Position numbers and translations under genes: made by a program. From Microbulbifer aggregans (GTDB lineage: Bacteria; Pseudomonadota; Gammaproteobacteria; Pseudomonadales; Cellvibrionaceae), in contig NZ_JAIVKK010000014.1 in assembly GCF_020524005.1 (NCBI RefSeq), positions 51,154-115,153 of the forward strand: a stretch of 64,000 nucleotides of DNA, written 5' to 3'. Numbering within the stretch: the first letter of the stretch is position 1; each line of letters begins with the position of its first letter. Under the pieces are notes generated by a model. It had not been told where the DNA came from. It ran no database searches and worked only from the letters and a program-made list of their open reading frames with translations. Shown here piece after piece: positions 20,507-29,805 of the stretch.

Positions 20507-23383
20507 ATGAATGTGATCAACACCCTGTCCAGGCTCTGCCTGGGCACAGCGCTGTGTTGCGCGCCGCTGGCACAGGCCGGCTTCACGAGTTATGGCGCGG
20601 GCAATATCAGCGACACGATCAATCCCGCAGGATATGGCTGCGTAGTCGATTACGGTACCTGGATTCACAATGCGGGCGTGGTGGAGCCGGGTGTCAGTTC
20701 CTGCGACCCTATCGGCACCCCGGTACCGCGCCACCCGCAGTTGGTGGCACCTGCCAGCAACCAGCCCACCATGACACACCGCTGGTGGGGCTCGGTCTCG
20801 TTTCTCGGTGAAATGACCATCGGCGATTCCGCCGACTCCGCTTATATCACCCCGGATCCGGTCACTGCGCGTATCAGCAATCGCGGCGCACGGGTGCTGG
20901 CGATCCCTTCTGGTTTGCAGACCGTAGACAACCAGACGATTTATCAGATCCCCGATCCATTCAGCGAGGTGTTTGACGGTATCGCCGTGGGCAATAGCGC
21001 TTACAGCAATATGGACGCGTACCTCAAGGATTACAGCGATGGCAGTATGACCGTGCAGTGGCGCGCGGGCGCGACGCCGGTGATGGAGGCCACCTTTGTT
21101 TACGGTTCGCCTTATGTGTACTTCCAGGCTTTCGCGGGCAACCTGGTATTGCGAACCAAGGCGGCCGACAGTGGGGAAAAGGGCATTTACCACACCGATG
21201 GCAACAGCCTTGGGGTGTGGACCGATGTAGCGGGGGTGCGCAATTACTTTCTTGCGGTGGGGGATGGCAGTACCCAGTTCCTGAACCCGAACTCCGCTGA
21301 AGTTGCGATTTCCGGAAGCAACCGGCTGACACTGGCCTGGCTGCCGGTCAGTGGTGTGCCGGACTCGCCCACACGGCAGTATTTCGCCCAGTATGCCCAG
21401 CAGCCGGTGGACGAGGTGTTTATCGGCTACAGCGTCGACCGCGGGAATAACTCGGTCAACATCTCCCACCAGTACCGCTACCAGGGCGCCGCGGTAAATA
21501 CCCTGGCCGGGCTGCAGCCGTTGCACTGGAAAAACTCGGCGCAGCCGCTGTCCGGCTACAAGGCACGCAGTGCGCGCGGTGTGGTGCAGTTCGCGGCCAC
21601 CAGCCAGTTCAGTTACCAGTTACCGTTTGTTGGGGTGCTGCCGTATTTCCCGGAAGGGATCGGTGATTACGATACCCAGACACTGCAGCAGCTGGTGCAG
21701 GAATACCTGCAGCAGGGCGCCTCGCAGTGGAATACCCACACGGATACCTACTGGTCCGGCAAGAACTACGGCAAGGTCGCGGAGCTGGCGGCCATCGCCC
21801 GCAGCCACGGTATGACGGCCGAAGCGGACCAGCTGATCAACTGGCTGAAGGGCGAACTTGAAGACTGGTTCCGGGCGGATACGTCCGGAGGCCTCGACCT
21901 CAGCAAGTACTTCGTCTACGACAGCGAGTGGAATACCCTGCTCGGGTTTGACGAGTCCTTTGGCGCGCAGCAGCAGTTGAACGACCACCACTTCCACTAC
22001 GGCTACTTTGTGCGCGCGGCGGCGGAAATCTGCCGGGTAGATGCAGGCTGGTGCTCCGCGTCGGCGTGGGGACCGATGGTGGAAATGCTGATTCGCGATT
22101 ACGCCGGTGGCCGCAATGATCCGATGTTTCCCTACCTGCGCAACTTCGATCCGGCCAACGGGTTTTCTTGGGCTTCCGGGCACGCGAACTTTGTCCTCGG
22201 CAACAACAACGAATCCACCTCGGAAGCGGCCAACGCCTACGGTGCGATCGTTCTCTACGGCCTGATCACCGGCAACGACGACCTTGTGAACCGCGGTATG
22301 TACCTGCACGCGTCGTCCACCGCCGCTTACTGGGAGTACTGGAACAACCTGGATCGTTATCGCGGCCTCGGCGGTGACTACGACAACTTTTTTGCCGATT
22401 ACAACAGGATGACCACGTCAATCATCTGGGGCAACGGGCATGTGTTCTCTACTTGGTTCAGCGGGGCCTATGCGCACATCCTGGGTATCCAGGGGCTGCC
22501 GCTGTCGCCGCTGGTGCTGCACATCGGCCAGCACCCGGACTACCTGAACGATTATGTGAGCCTGGGCATGAGCGGGGAGTCCAGCAATGGCAAACCATCG
22601 GGGCTGCCGGACGGACACTGGCGGGATGTGTGGTGGAATATCTGGGCCATGACCGACGGTGCCGCGGCGGTGGCCGACTTCAATACAGTCAACCTGAATT
22701 ACACCCCGGAAGAGGGCGAGAGCAAGGCGCATACCTATCACTGGATCCACACCTATAAAGCCCTGGGGCATCTCGCCAGCGGCAGTGGCAGCCTGAGTGC
22801 GGATTACCCGGCGGCGCTGGCGTTCGACAACAATGGTGAGAAAACCTATCTCGCCTACAACTTCGGTGGTGCCGCACGTACGGTGCACTTCTCTGACGGT
22901 ACCAGCTTCAGTGTGCCTGCCGGGCAGATGTCGGTGGATGGTGTCAGTGGCAGCAGCGGTGGCGGCAGCAGTGGTGGGAGTAGCGGAAATGGCTTTGACC
23001 TGACCATCGAAGCCGAAGATTACGATTTTATGGCGGGGGTACAGACCGAACCCACCAGCGATACCGGGGGCGGGGTCAACGTGGGCTGGATCGATGCCGG
23101 TGACTGGCTCGCCTACGCGGATGTGCAGATCCCGGCCGCTGGTACTTATCAGGTGGAATATCGCGTAGCGAGTGAATCCATCGGGGGGCACCTGGTGCTG
23201 GATATGAACGCGGGGGCGACCGTCCTCGGCGAACTGGATGTCCCGGTTACCGGTGGCTGGCAAAACTGGGTCACCGTGCAACACACCGTGCAGATGCCGG
23301 CAGGTCCCTTTGATCTCGGGGTTTACGCAGCAGCGGGGGGCTGGAATATCAACTGGCTGCGTATCCGTAGCGTGGGCCCCTGA
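20507..23383 (+). CDS. GH81 endo-beta-1,3-glucanase with C-terminal CBM6
   Basis: 958 residues; AGGA lies five bases before the ATG. A signal peptide (to AQAG) precedes a full-length GH81 module with hallmark blocks FDESFGAQQQLNDHHFHYGYF and FSWASGHANF followed by GNNNESTSEAANAYG, which carries the catalytic glutamates. A Gly/Ser linker (GSSGGGSSGGSSG, about 810-823) joins a CBM6 (EAEDYDFMAGV; VGWIDAGDWLAYADV; WNINWLRI). It would be secreted and cut laminarin-type beta-1,3-glucan internally, supplying oligosaccharides to TonB receptor 1 and the GH3 enzyme. It is the strongest evidence for the beta-glucan role of this locus. Confidence 0.95.
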   Translation: MNVINTLSRLCLGTALCCAPLAQAGFTSYGAGNISDTINPAGYGCVVDYGTWIHNAGVVEPGVSSCDPIGTPVPRHPQLVAPASNQPTMTHRWWGSVSFLGEMTIGDSADSAYITPDPVTARISNRGARVLAIPSGLQTVDNQTIYQIPDPFSEVFDGIAVGNSAYSNMDAYLKDYSDGSMTVQWRAGATPVMEATFVYGSPYVYFQAFAGNLVLRTKAADSGEKGIYHTDGNSLGVWTDVAGVRNYFLAVGDGSTQFLNPNSAEVAISGSNRLTLAWLPVSGVPDSPTRQYFAQYAQQPVDEVFIGYSVDRGNNSVNISHQYRYQGAAVNTLAGLQPLHWKNSAQPLSGYKARSARGVVQFAATSQFSYQLPFVGVLPYFPEGIGDYDTQTLQQLVQEYLQQGASQWNTHTDTYWSGKNYGKVAELAAIARSHGMTAEADQLINWLKGELEDWFRADTSGGLDLSKYFVYDSEWNTLLGFDESFGAQQQLNDHHFHYGYFVRAAAEICRVDAGWCSASAWGPMVEMLIRDYAGGRNDPMFPYLRNFDPANGFSWASGHANFVLGNNNESTSEAANAYGAIVLYGLITGNDDLVNRGMYLHASSTAAYWEYWNNLDRYRGLGGDYDNFFADYNRMTTSIIWGNGHVFSTWFSGAYAHILGIQGLPLSPLVLHIGQHPDYLNDYVSLGMSGESSNGKPSGLPDGHWRDVWWNIWAMTDGAAAVADFNTVNLNYTPEEGESKAHTYHWIHTYKALGHLASGSGSLSADYPAALAFDNNGEKTYLAYNFGGAARTVHFSDGTSFSVPAGQMSVDGVSGSSGGGSSGGSSGNGFDLTIEAEDYDFMAGVQTEPTSDTGGGVNVGWIDAGDWLAYADVQIPAAGTYQVEYRVASESIGGHLVLDMNAGATVLGELDVPVTGGWQNWVTVQHTVQMPAGPFDLGVYAAAGGWNINWLRIRSVGP

Positions 23384-23406
23384 ACGACTTCCAGTTAGAG
23401 ATATCC

Positions 23407-23436
23407 ACAACGGGCGCTGGTGACAGCGCCCGTTGT
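23407..23436 (+). terminator. Perfect hairpin after GH81
   Basis: ACAACGGGCGCTG, a four-base loop and its exact complement start 24 bases after the GH81 stop. There is no U-tract, so termination may be incomplete or Rho-assisted. Confidence 0.55.
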
Positions 23437-23785
23437 GGGACGGGTTCCGGGGGCGACGTGGCACAGCCCAGTTTGTACGAATCGGTAAAGTGGGGCGCAC
23501 AAGCTCCCGATTTTCTGGATACTCGCCGCCATCGGATGTTGCCTCTGGTGGCGCAGTGATAGGGAACTCTTCGTGAGCCCTGGGGCACCGCGCCATCACC
23601 GCGCTGGCAACCCGACATCATCTCTCTTCCCCCGCTACGCGGGTTTGTCCCGTATTATTTAGCTGGACCGGCAGTTTTCTGCCGGTATTTTTTTGCCCGC
23701 TCGTTGGCGCTGTAAATCTGCCCATCCAGACTCGACCCAGTCTGTGCGGAATGGAAAGTGGAACGCCATATGCTGTCGCGTCTTT

Positions 23786-23817
23786 CTACTCCCCCCATAT
23801 TTGTGACCGCTCCCCCC
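23786..23817. promoter_or_regulatory. Two C-run (MalT-like) motifs upstream of glk
   Basis: CTACTCCCCCC at 23786-23796 and CGCTCCCCCC at about 23809-23817 have C-runs about 21 bases apart, or two helical turns. On the minus strand they read GGGGGGAGTAG and GGGGGGAGCG. Similar motifs precede the alpha-glucan genes at 25022, 33278, 35318 and 62302. Confidence 0.4.
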
Positions 23818-23947
23818 GGGTAGGGCTGGAGTTTTCTGCGGCAAATCATTAACTTATACCGCCGTTTTTCAGTGGCCAGAACCCGAGGGTTCAAGCGCTT
23901 TTACCGAGCGTGATTGCCAAATAAAGGAAAGTAATAAGGACAGTGTC

Positions 23948-24910
23948 ATGACCAGAATCGTTGCGGACATCGGCGGTACCAACGCCCGCTTCGCCGTCGC
24001 CCATCCCCAGGACGGCGGATATCGGCTGGAGGCCATTCAGGTGGTGAACTGCGCCAAATTCCCGGACTTCTATGCCGCGCTGGGTCAGTGGCTGGATGGG
24101 CTGGACCAGGAGCGCCCCAAGCAGGCCTGTATCGCCGTGGCCGGCCCAGTGGAAAAAACACCGGAAGGCGGACGTGTGACCATGACCAACCTCGGTTGGG
24201 AAATCCGTGCCGAAGAACTCTGCTCACGCCTCGAGCTGGATCGCGCTCTGGTGGTCAACGACTTTGCCGCGCTGGCACTTTCCCTGCCGCGCCTGACTGA
24301 AGAAGACAAATGGGCATTACGGGATGTGCCGGCAACCCCGAATGGTCCCATGGTGGTTCTGGGCCCGGGCACTGGACTCGGGGTTGCGGCGCTGGTGCAC
24401 GATGGCGGTAGCTACCGTGTGGTGCCGGGAGAGGGTGGCCACGCCAACCTGTCCGCCGGTAGCGAACGGGAACTTGAGCTGTTGCAAATCCTCGCGCGCA
24501 CTCAAATGCCGGTCTACAACGAGTTTGTCCTGAGTGGCGGTGGCCTGGTGAATCTGTATCGCGCGGTATGCGCGCTGCACGGCCGTCCGGCGGAAGACCT
24601 GACACCTCCCGATGTCAGCAGCCGCGGCCTCGACGGCTCGGATCCACTGTGCCGCGAAACCCTGATTGACTTCCTTAACTTCCTCGGCAGTGCCGCTGGC
24701 GATGCGGCGCTTTATTATGTGGCACGCGGTGGCGTGTTCCTTGGCGGTGGTGTACTGCCGCGGATCGAGTCACTGCTGCCGGAAAGTGCCTTCGAGCAGC
24801 GCTTTGTGACCAAAGGGCGCCTCGGTAACTGGCTGCAGGGCGTGCGTGTTGATGTACTCAAGGCGGGCTATCCGGCCCTGATCGGCGCCGCCGCCTGGCT
24901 GGAAGACTGA
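23948..24910 (+). CDS. glk: Glucokinase
   Basis: 320 residues; AAGGA lies seven bases before the ATG. The N-terminal phosphate-binding motif DIGGTNARFAV and the later LGPGTGLGVAAL and GEGGHANL blocks are typical of the E. coli Glk family rather than the ROK family. It phosphorylates intracellular glucose with ATP to glucose-6-phosphate. Placement between beta-glucan and starch genes suits a shared end-product kinase for glucose released by GH3, GH13 and GH31 enzymes. Confidence 0.95.
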   Translation: MTRIVADIGGTNARFAVAHPQDGGYRLEAIQVVNCAKFPDFYAALGQWLDGLDQERPKQACIAVAGPVEKTPEGGRVTMTNLGWEIRAEELCSRLELDRALVVNDFAALALSLPRLTEEDKWALRDVPATPNGPMVVLGPGTGLGVAALVHDGGSYRVVPGEGGHANLSAGSERELELLQILARTQMPVYNEFVLSGGGLVNLYRAVCALHGRPAEDLTPPDVSSRGLDGSDPLCRETLIDFLNFLGSAAGDAALYYVARGGVFLGGGVLPRIESLLPESAFEQRFVTKGRLGNWLQGVRVDVLKAGYPALIGAAAWLED

Positions 24911-24993
24911 TTCCTTCCTTATTTACCAATGGCGCCTGTATATTTTTTATGCGGCCGCTATAATCGCCCGTCTGGTGGCGCAGTGTCGGGTTT

Positions 24994-25073
24994 CCTCCCC
25001 CAGGACCCGGCCGTTTCTCCCCCTCCTCCCCCCCCCGGGGGTGGAGGATATGGACTTTGGGTACGCCTAGGAT
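24994..25073. promoter_or_regulatory. MalT-box-like cluster and candidate promoter upstream of TonB receptor 2
   Basis: The minus strand of 25022-25031 reads GGGGAGGAGG, an exact match to the E. coli MalT-box consensus GGGGA(T/G)GAGG. A further TCCTCCCCC lies at 24993-25001. On the plus strand GGGGTGGAGGAT (25038-25049) forms the second half of an inverted arrangement. A TAGGAT at 25068-25073 is a possible -10 element 18 bases further on. No malT gene lies in this window, so the regulator is inferred. Confidence 0.5.
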
Positions 25074-25111
25074 GGTGCTACTCACCATAACGATAAAGTC
25101 CAAGGGAGAAG

Positions 25112-27982
25112 ATGATGAGCCTGACTAACAAACGTTTCCGCCCGGCGATGCTGTCTGCAGCCATCGCTGCGTCGGTTAGCGCATCCATGGCTTCCTATGC
25201 TCAGGAACAGCAGGAAGCGCTGGAAGAAGTAACGGTCACTGGTATCCGTTCCAGTGTCCTTGATTCCCTGTCTGCCAAGCGCAATGCCGATGTGGTTGCC
25301 GACGTGGTCGATGCTGGTGCTCTGGCTTCCCTGCCGGACCAGTCCATTGCCGACGCCCTCGGCCGCCTGCCGGGTGTCACCACTGTGCGTGACAACGGCC
25401 AGTCCTCGCAGCTGAACATCCGCGGCATGAACGGCGATTTCCTGCAGACCACCCTGAATGGTCGCGAACAGGCGTCTACCGCTGGCTACACCGAAAGCAC
25501 CCGCTGGATTTCCTTCGACCAGTACCCGGCTGAATTGATCAGCCAGGCGGCGGTGTACAAATCTCCGAAAGCTTCCCTGATTGAAGGTGGTGTAGCGGGC
25601 TCCGTTGAGCTGAAGACCGCCAACCCGCTGGACGCTGCGGAACAGCACAACTTCAACGCCAACCTGCGCATGTCCTACAACGACGGTGCCGATGCTGTTG
25701 GCGCGGACGAATACGGTCAGCGTGTAACCCTGTCTTACATGGGCAAATTCCTGGAAGACAAACTGGGTGTGTCCCTGGGCTATTCCCACCTGGAACAGCC
25801 GAACAGTTTCACCAAGGCGCGCGCCGGTGCTGACGACCAGATCGGCTACGACGTAACTGCAGACTACGACGGCGACAATGCAGCCGACGCGCGCAACCGC
25901 GCATTCCAGTGGCAGGCTGGTAACGGTACCGATACCCGCGATGGCGTTCTCGCCAGCATCGTGTTCCAGCCGACTGACAACCTGAAAGCCCAGCTGGACT
26001 ACTTCAAGTCCGAGTTCGAGCGCGTTGATACCCGTCACGGCATCACCGTTGGTGGCCTGGGTAATGTTGGTTCCTTCGACCTGTCCAACACCAACGTCAG
26101 TAACGGCGTGGTTAACGGCGGCACCGTGGGCATCACCGATCCGAAAACCGAGTGGAACTCCAGCCCCTGGTTCGAATCGCGTACCGAAGACCAGTCCACC
26201 CAGGCAGACTCTGACAGCCTCGGCCTGAATCTGGAATGGAACATTAACGAGCGCAACACGCTGGTGCTCGACTACTCCACCAGTGAAGGCACCAAGACCC
26301 GCAAGGACCAGATCGTGTCCATGCACGCCTACGACCTGGGTACCGATACCGCCGGCAATGCGACCTGGGAAGAAGCTGCGGGCCAGAGCCTGACCTACGC
26401 GCTGAACGGCAAGGGCTTCCCGACCGCAAACTTCAGCGGTGTGGACTTCACCGACCTGGATACCATGCGCCTGTCGCGCTACGAAGAATTTCCGCACGAG
26501 TACACCGACGAAGTTGAAGCCTTCAAGGTGGACTACAAATTTGACCTGGAGTGGGGCGCGATTGCTTCTATTGAAGCCGGCTTGCGCACTTCCGAGCGCA
26601 CCTTTGACTCCGAGCGCGGTGCTTTCCTGTACGGTAGCCGCGACGGTCAGTACAACGGCTGGTGTGCAGACAACCTCACCTCCGGTGACAGCAGGATCGA
26701 GTGTATGCCGCAGGACCTGGATGGTTTCGTAACCATCGGTTCTGTAGACGGAGCACCAGATCACCTGGTCGTTACCGACATGGACGCCCTGGCGAGCAGC
26801 ATCTTCGGTGCCGGCAACTACGAAGGTAAGCAGGTGTTCACTCAGGACTGGACCTTTGTTGAGTCCGGCGCGGTGACCGAAAAGGTGTTCGCTTATTACC
26901 TGATGGCCAACCTGGACACCGAGCTGGCTGGCATTCCGGTCACTGGTAACTTCGGCGTGCGTGTCGTAGAGACCGATGTGAAATCCAGCGGTCTGCAGAA
27001 TGTTGGCGCTGGCAACGGCGTTGAAATCATCGATGGAGTAGGTGATAGCAGCAGCAACTACGACTACATCACCTTCGGCCCTGAGTACACCGATACCCTG
27101 CCGTCCCTGAACCTGAACTTCCAGCTGACCGAGCAGGACATCGTTCGCTTCGCTGCGGCCAAGGTCATGGGCCGTCCGCCGGTTGGCCAGTTGAAAGGTG
27201 GTGCCGGTTCCTGGAACAGCATCAACTCCGACGGTAACAACGAATACAACGTGTGGACCAAAGGTTCTCCGTACCTGGATCCGTTCCGTGCGAACCAGAT
27301 CGACCTGGCCTACGAGCACTACTTCGAAGAAGGTGGTGCGGTAACTGCAGCCCTGTTCTGGAAAGACATCGAGAGCCTGGTTGAGAAGCAGTACATCTAC
27401 CTGGATTCTGCAGCGGATCGCGCTGCGATGTTTGACAACCTGGGCCTTGAGATCCCGGCGGGCCTGGAAGCGGGCGCTTTCGAAACCTTCGTCAACAACG
27501 ACAAGGGCGGTTACATCCGCGGTATCGAACTGGCGGGTACCAAAACCTTCGACCAGTTGCCGGGCGTATTCGGTGGCCTGGGCCTGACTGCCAGCTACTC
27601 CTTCACCGAGAGTGAAACGGCGGTAACCGGTGGCAACCTGTACGGTGAGTCCCTGCCGCTGCCGGGTCTGTCCGAGAACGTGTGGAGCACCACCGTATTC
27701 TGGGATATCGGCAACTTCAGCTCTCACGTGAACGTGCGCTACCGCGACGAGTTCATCCTGAATATGCCGGTACCGGGTAGCTCCACGCCGGTTATGGCTC
27801 AGGACTACACCACGGTTGATGCACAGGTATCTTACGGCTTCGCCAATGGTATCGATGTTGTCCTTTCGGCCAACAACCTGACCGACGAAGGTGATACCAA
27901 GGCCTACGGTGTCAACGGCGTATTCGGTGAGTACACCGAGTTCGGCCGCCAGTATTACCTGGGTGTGAACTACAGCTTCTAA
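25112..27982 (+). CDS. TonB-dependent receptor, Xanthomonas/Caulobacter type (receptor 2, alpha-glucan locus)
   Basis: 956 residues with AAGGGAG just before the ATG. The signal peptide ends near ASYAQ, followed by a TonB-box-like EEVTVTG, a plug (SIADALGRLPGVTTVRD; LNIRGMNGDF) and a barrel ending YYLGVNYSF. It resembles the MalA-type maltodextrin receptors of Caulobacter and Xanthomonas. It would import malto-oligosaccharides. MalT-like sites upstream, glucokinase before it, and amylases after it support the alpha-glucan assignment. A strong terminator follows within about 50 bases. Confidence 0.93.
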   Translation: MMSLTNKRFRPAMLSAAIAASVSASMASYAQEQQEALEEVTVTGIRSSVLDSLSAKRNADVVADVVDAGALASLPDQSIADALGRLPGVTTVRDNGQSSQLNIRGMNGDFLQTTLNGREQASTAGYTESTRWISFDQYPAELISQAAVYKSPKASLIEGGVAGSVELKTANPLDAAEQHNFNANLRMSYNDGADAVGADEYGQRVTLSYMGKFLEDKLGVSLGYSHLEQPNSFTKARAGADDQIGYDVTADYDGDNAADARNRAFQWQAGNGTDTRDGVLASIVFQPTDNLKAQLDYFKSEFERVDTRHGITVGGLGNVGSFDLSNTNVSNGVVNGGTVGITDPKTEWNSSPWFESRTEDQSTQADSDSLGLNLEWNINERNTLVLDYSTSEGTKTRKDQIVSMHAYDLGTDTAGNATWEEAAGQSLTYALNGKGFPTANFSGVDFTDLDTMRLSRYEEFPHEYTDEVEAFKVDYKFDLEWGAIASIEAGLRTSERTFDSERGAFLYGSRDGQYNGWCADNLTSGDSRIECMPQDLDGFVTIGSVDGAPDHLVVTDMDALASSIFGAGNYEGKQVFTQDWTFVESGAVTEKVFAYYLMANLDTELAGIPVTGNFGVRVVETDVKSSGLQNVGAGNGVEIIDGVGDSSSNYDYITFGPEYTDTLPSLNLNFQLTEQDIVRFAAAKVMGRPPVGQLKGGAGSWNSINSDGNNEYNVWTKGSPYLDPFRANQIDLAYEHYFEEGGAVTAALFWKDIESLVEKQYIYLDSAADRAAMFDNLGLEIPAGLEAGAFETFVNNDKGGYIRGIELAGTKTFDQLPGVFGGLGLTASYSFTESETAVTGGNLYGESLPLPGLSENVWSTTVFWDIGNFSSHVNVRYRDEFILNMPVPGSSTPVMAQDYTTVDAQVSYGFANGIDVVLSANNLTDEGDTKAYGVNGVFGEYTEFGRQYYLGVNYSF

Positions 27983-28035
27983 GCAGCAGTGAATTTCTCC
28001 GGGGCCGCTTTAAATAGTCCCGGGGTCTCACAGGG

Positions 28036-28073
28036 AACCGCCCGTCGAGCTCGCCTTGCCGGGCGGTTTTTTT
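28036..28073 (+). terminator. Rho-independent terminator after TonB receptor 2
   Basis: AACCGCCCG and CGGGCGGTT pair around a 14-base loop and are followed by TTTTTTT. It lies 54 bases after the receptor stop and separates the receptor from the halogenase-like gene. Confidence 0.85.
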
Positions 28074-28131
28074 ATGCATTGAATAATGACCGGAAACATA
28101 ATTCCGGCGTGAAGAATTGATGAGAGGTGCC

Positions 28132-29640
28132 ATGAACGAGCAGAAAAAACGCGTTGTCATTCTCGGCGGCGGCACCGCCGGCTGGATCACCGCCAACCTG
28201 ATGGCGACCCACTGGAAGGACAAGGGGTTTGACATCACCCTGGTGGAGTCACCGGATATCGGCACTATTGGCGTCGGTGAAGGTTCTACGCCGCCATTGA
28301 AAGGGTTTATGGACGTGATCGGCGTGCAGGAGTCCGAGTGGATGCCGGAGTGTAACGCCACCTATAAGGTTGGTATTACGTTCAGGGACTGGTCCACCAA
28401 ACCCGGCTTTACCGAATACGTACACCCGTTTCTGGCACAGCCTGACCATTTCTCCGTGCCGGCGTTTTTCCACAACAGCTTCCTGCGTCGCAAGGGTATC
28501 GATCTCGAAGGGCACCCGGACCACTTCTTCCTCGCCACGGAAATGATTCGCCAGAAGCTCTCACCGGTCGCGCCGGAACATTTCCCGTTTGAAATCGCCT
28601 ACGGCTATCACTTCGACTCCGGTCTGCTCGGTAAATTTCTCGCCCGTGTTGCAGAAAACAAGGGCGTCAAATACAAGAGCGCCACCGTGAACGAAGCCCT
28701 GCTCGATCCACAGGGCAATATCCGCTGTCTGAAAACGGCCGAGGGCGAAACCCTTGAAGGCGACCTGTTTGTGGATTGCTCGGGCTTCCGTGGGCAGTTA
28801 ATCCAGCAGACCCTGGGCGTGCCTTTCCAGAGCTGTGCGGACAGCCTGTTTAACGATTCCGCAGTGGTGTTTGCAACGGAGCAGGAAGAAGACTACGCAC
28901 CGCACACGATTTCTACCGCGCTTAAATACGGCTGGGCCTGGAAGATCCCGCTGACCAACCGCAATGGCAATGGCTATGTCTACAGCTCCCGGTTTGTCGA
29001 CGATGACAAAGCGGAGACCGAGTTTCGCGCGCACCTGGGATTATTGGAAAGCGATGCAGAAGCACGCCGCCTGAAATTCAAGGTCGGACGCGTGCAGCAG
29101 CACTGGGCCAAGAACTGCCTGGCCGTGGGCCTGTCGCAAGGCTTTATTGAGCCGCTTGAAGCCACCGCCCTGGATATGGTGCAGGAAACCGTCACGCGTT
29201 TTATCGAGTCGTACAACAACGGCAACTACACGGATAAATACCGCCAGGAATTCAACGACCGCATCAGTGCCCGTTTTGATGCCGTGCGCGACTACATCGT
29301 CTGTCACTACCGCATCACTTCGCGAACGGATACGGATTACTGGATGGCCAACGGCAGCAACGAAAAAATTTCGCCCTCACTGCGTTCAATCCTGATGTCA
29401 TGGATGGCTGGTAAAAACATCACCGACGAGTTGCTGGACCAGAAACTGGATGTGTATTTCCCCAACGTATCCTGGAACTGTCTGCTTACCGGCAAGGGCA
29501 TTTACCCAACACCCGATCAGTTGCGCCCGGGCAATGAGCTGGCTAACCAGTACAAGATGGAAGATGTCCGCGAGTTTATCCGCCGCTGCGCGCTCAATTT
29601 TAGACCGCACCTGGAGCAGCTTGCGTTACTGAAAAGGTAA
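28132..29640 (+). CDS. Tryptophan-halogenase-family flavoprotein 3
   Basis: 502 residues from ATG 28132, with AGAGGT four bases upstream; earlier in-frame codons (28117, 28120) lack a site. It keeps GGGTAG (FAD), VESPDIGTIGVGEGSTPP, Lys79 in YKVGITF at the PrnA catalytic position, GWAWKIP and EPLEAT (threonine variant of EPLEST). It sits directly after TonB receptor 2, as members 1 and 2 sit after receptor 1. The function is unknown; halogenation of a free sugar is unlikely, and receptor or ligand modification are only conjectures. Confidence 0.88.
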   Translation: MNEQKKRVVILGGGTAGWITANLMATHWKDKGFDITLVESPDIGTIGVGEGSTPPLKGFMDVIGVQESEWMPECNATYKVGITFRDWSTKPGFTEYVHPFLAQPDHFSVPAFFHNSFLRRKGIDLEGHPDHFFLATEMIRQKLSPVAPEHFPFEIAYGYHFDSGLLGKFLARVAENKGVKYKSATVNEALLDPQGNIRCLKTAEGETLEGDLFVDCSGFRGQLIQQTLGVPFQSCADSLFNDSAVVFATEQEEDYAPHTISTALKYGWAWKIPLTNRNGNGYVYSSRFVDDDKAETEFRAHLGLLESDAEARRLKFKVGRVQQHWAKNCLAVGLSQGFIEPLEATALDMVQETVTRFIESYNNGNYTDKYRQEFNDRISARFDAVRDYIVCHYRITSRTDTDYWMANGSNEKISPSLRSILMSWMAGKNITDELLDQKLDVYFPNVSWNCLLTGKGIYPTPDQLRPGNELANQYKMEDVREFIRRCALNFRPHLEQLALLKR

Positions 29641-29805
29641 CAGTCTTCCTTGAGTTTGGCGCACAAATCAACATAGGTTGTCTGGTTTTGGTGCTCTGGT
29701 ATTTGAGCTGTTGTTGCAGCCGGGTATAGTCGACTGGATGTGTTGAGTTAACGTTGGGTGCTGAGGCTTGGCACCAGATTCTGGCCCAAGGAATGGCTGA
29801 TAAAA

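Larger units (their letters stand above)
23384..23947. other. Long intergenic region between GH81 and glucokinase
   Basis: No convincing gene is present in these 564 bases. It holds the hairpin at 23407-23436, two AAAGTGGG-type sites (23487 and 23755) and two C-run motifs before glk (23786-23817). It therefore seems to mark the regulatory border between the beta-glucan and alpha-glucan gene sets. Confidence 0.5.

Noticed and set aside
23655..23894. A 79-codon minus-strand frame in the gap before glucokinase
   Set aside because: No ribosome-binding site, no family resemblance, and it overlaps the motifs upstream of glk.
24959..24964. A perfect TATAAT upstream of TonB receptor 2
   Set aside because: It has no acceptable -35 element at the right distance and lies upstream of the MalT-like cluster, so the TAGGAT at 25068 is the better -10 candidate.
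25082..27727. An 881-codon minus-strand frame opposite TonB receptor 2
   Set aside because: Same pattern of antisense openness in a high-G+C gene; the composition is unlike a real protein.
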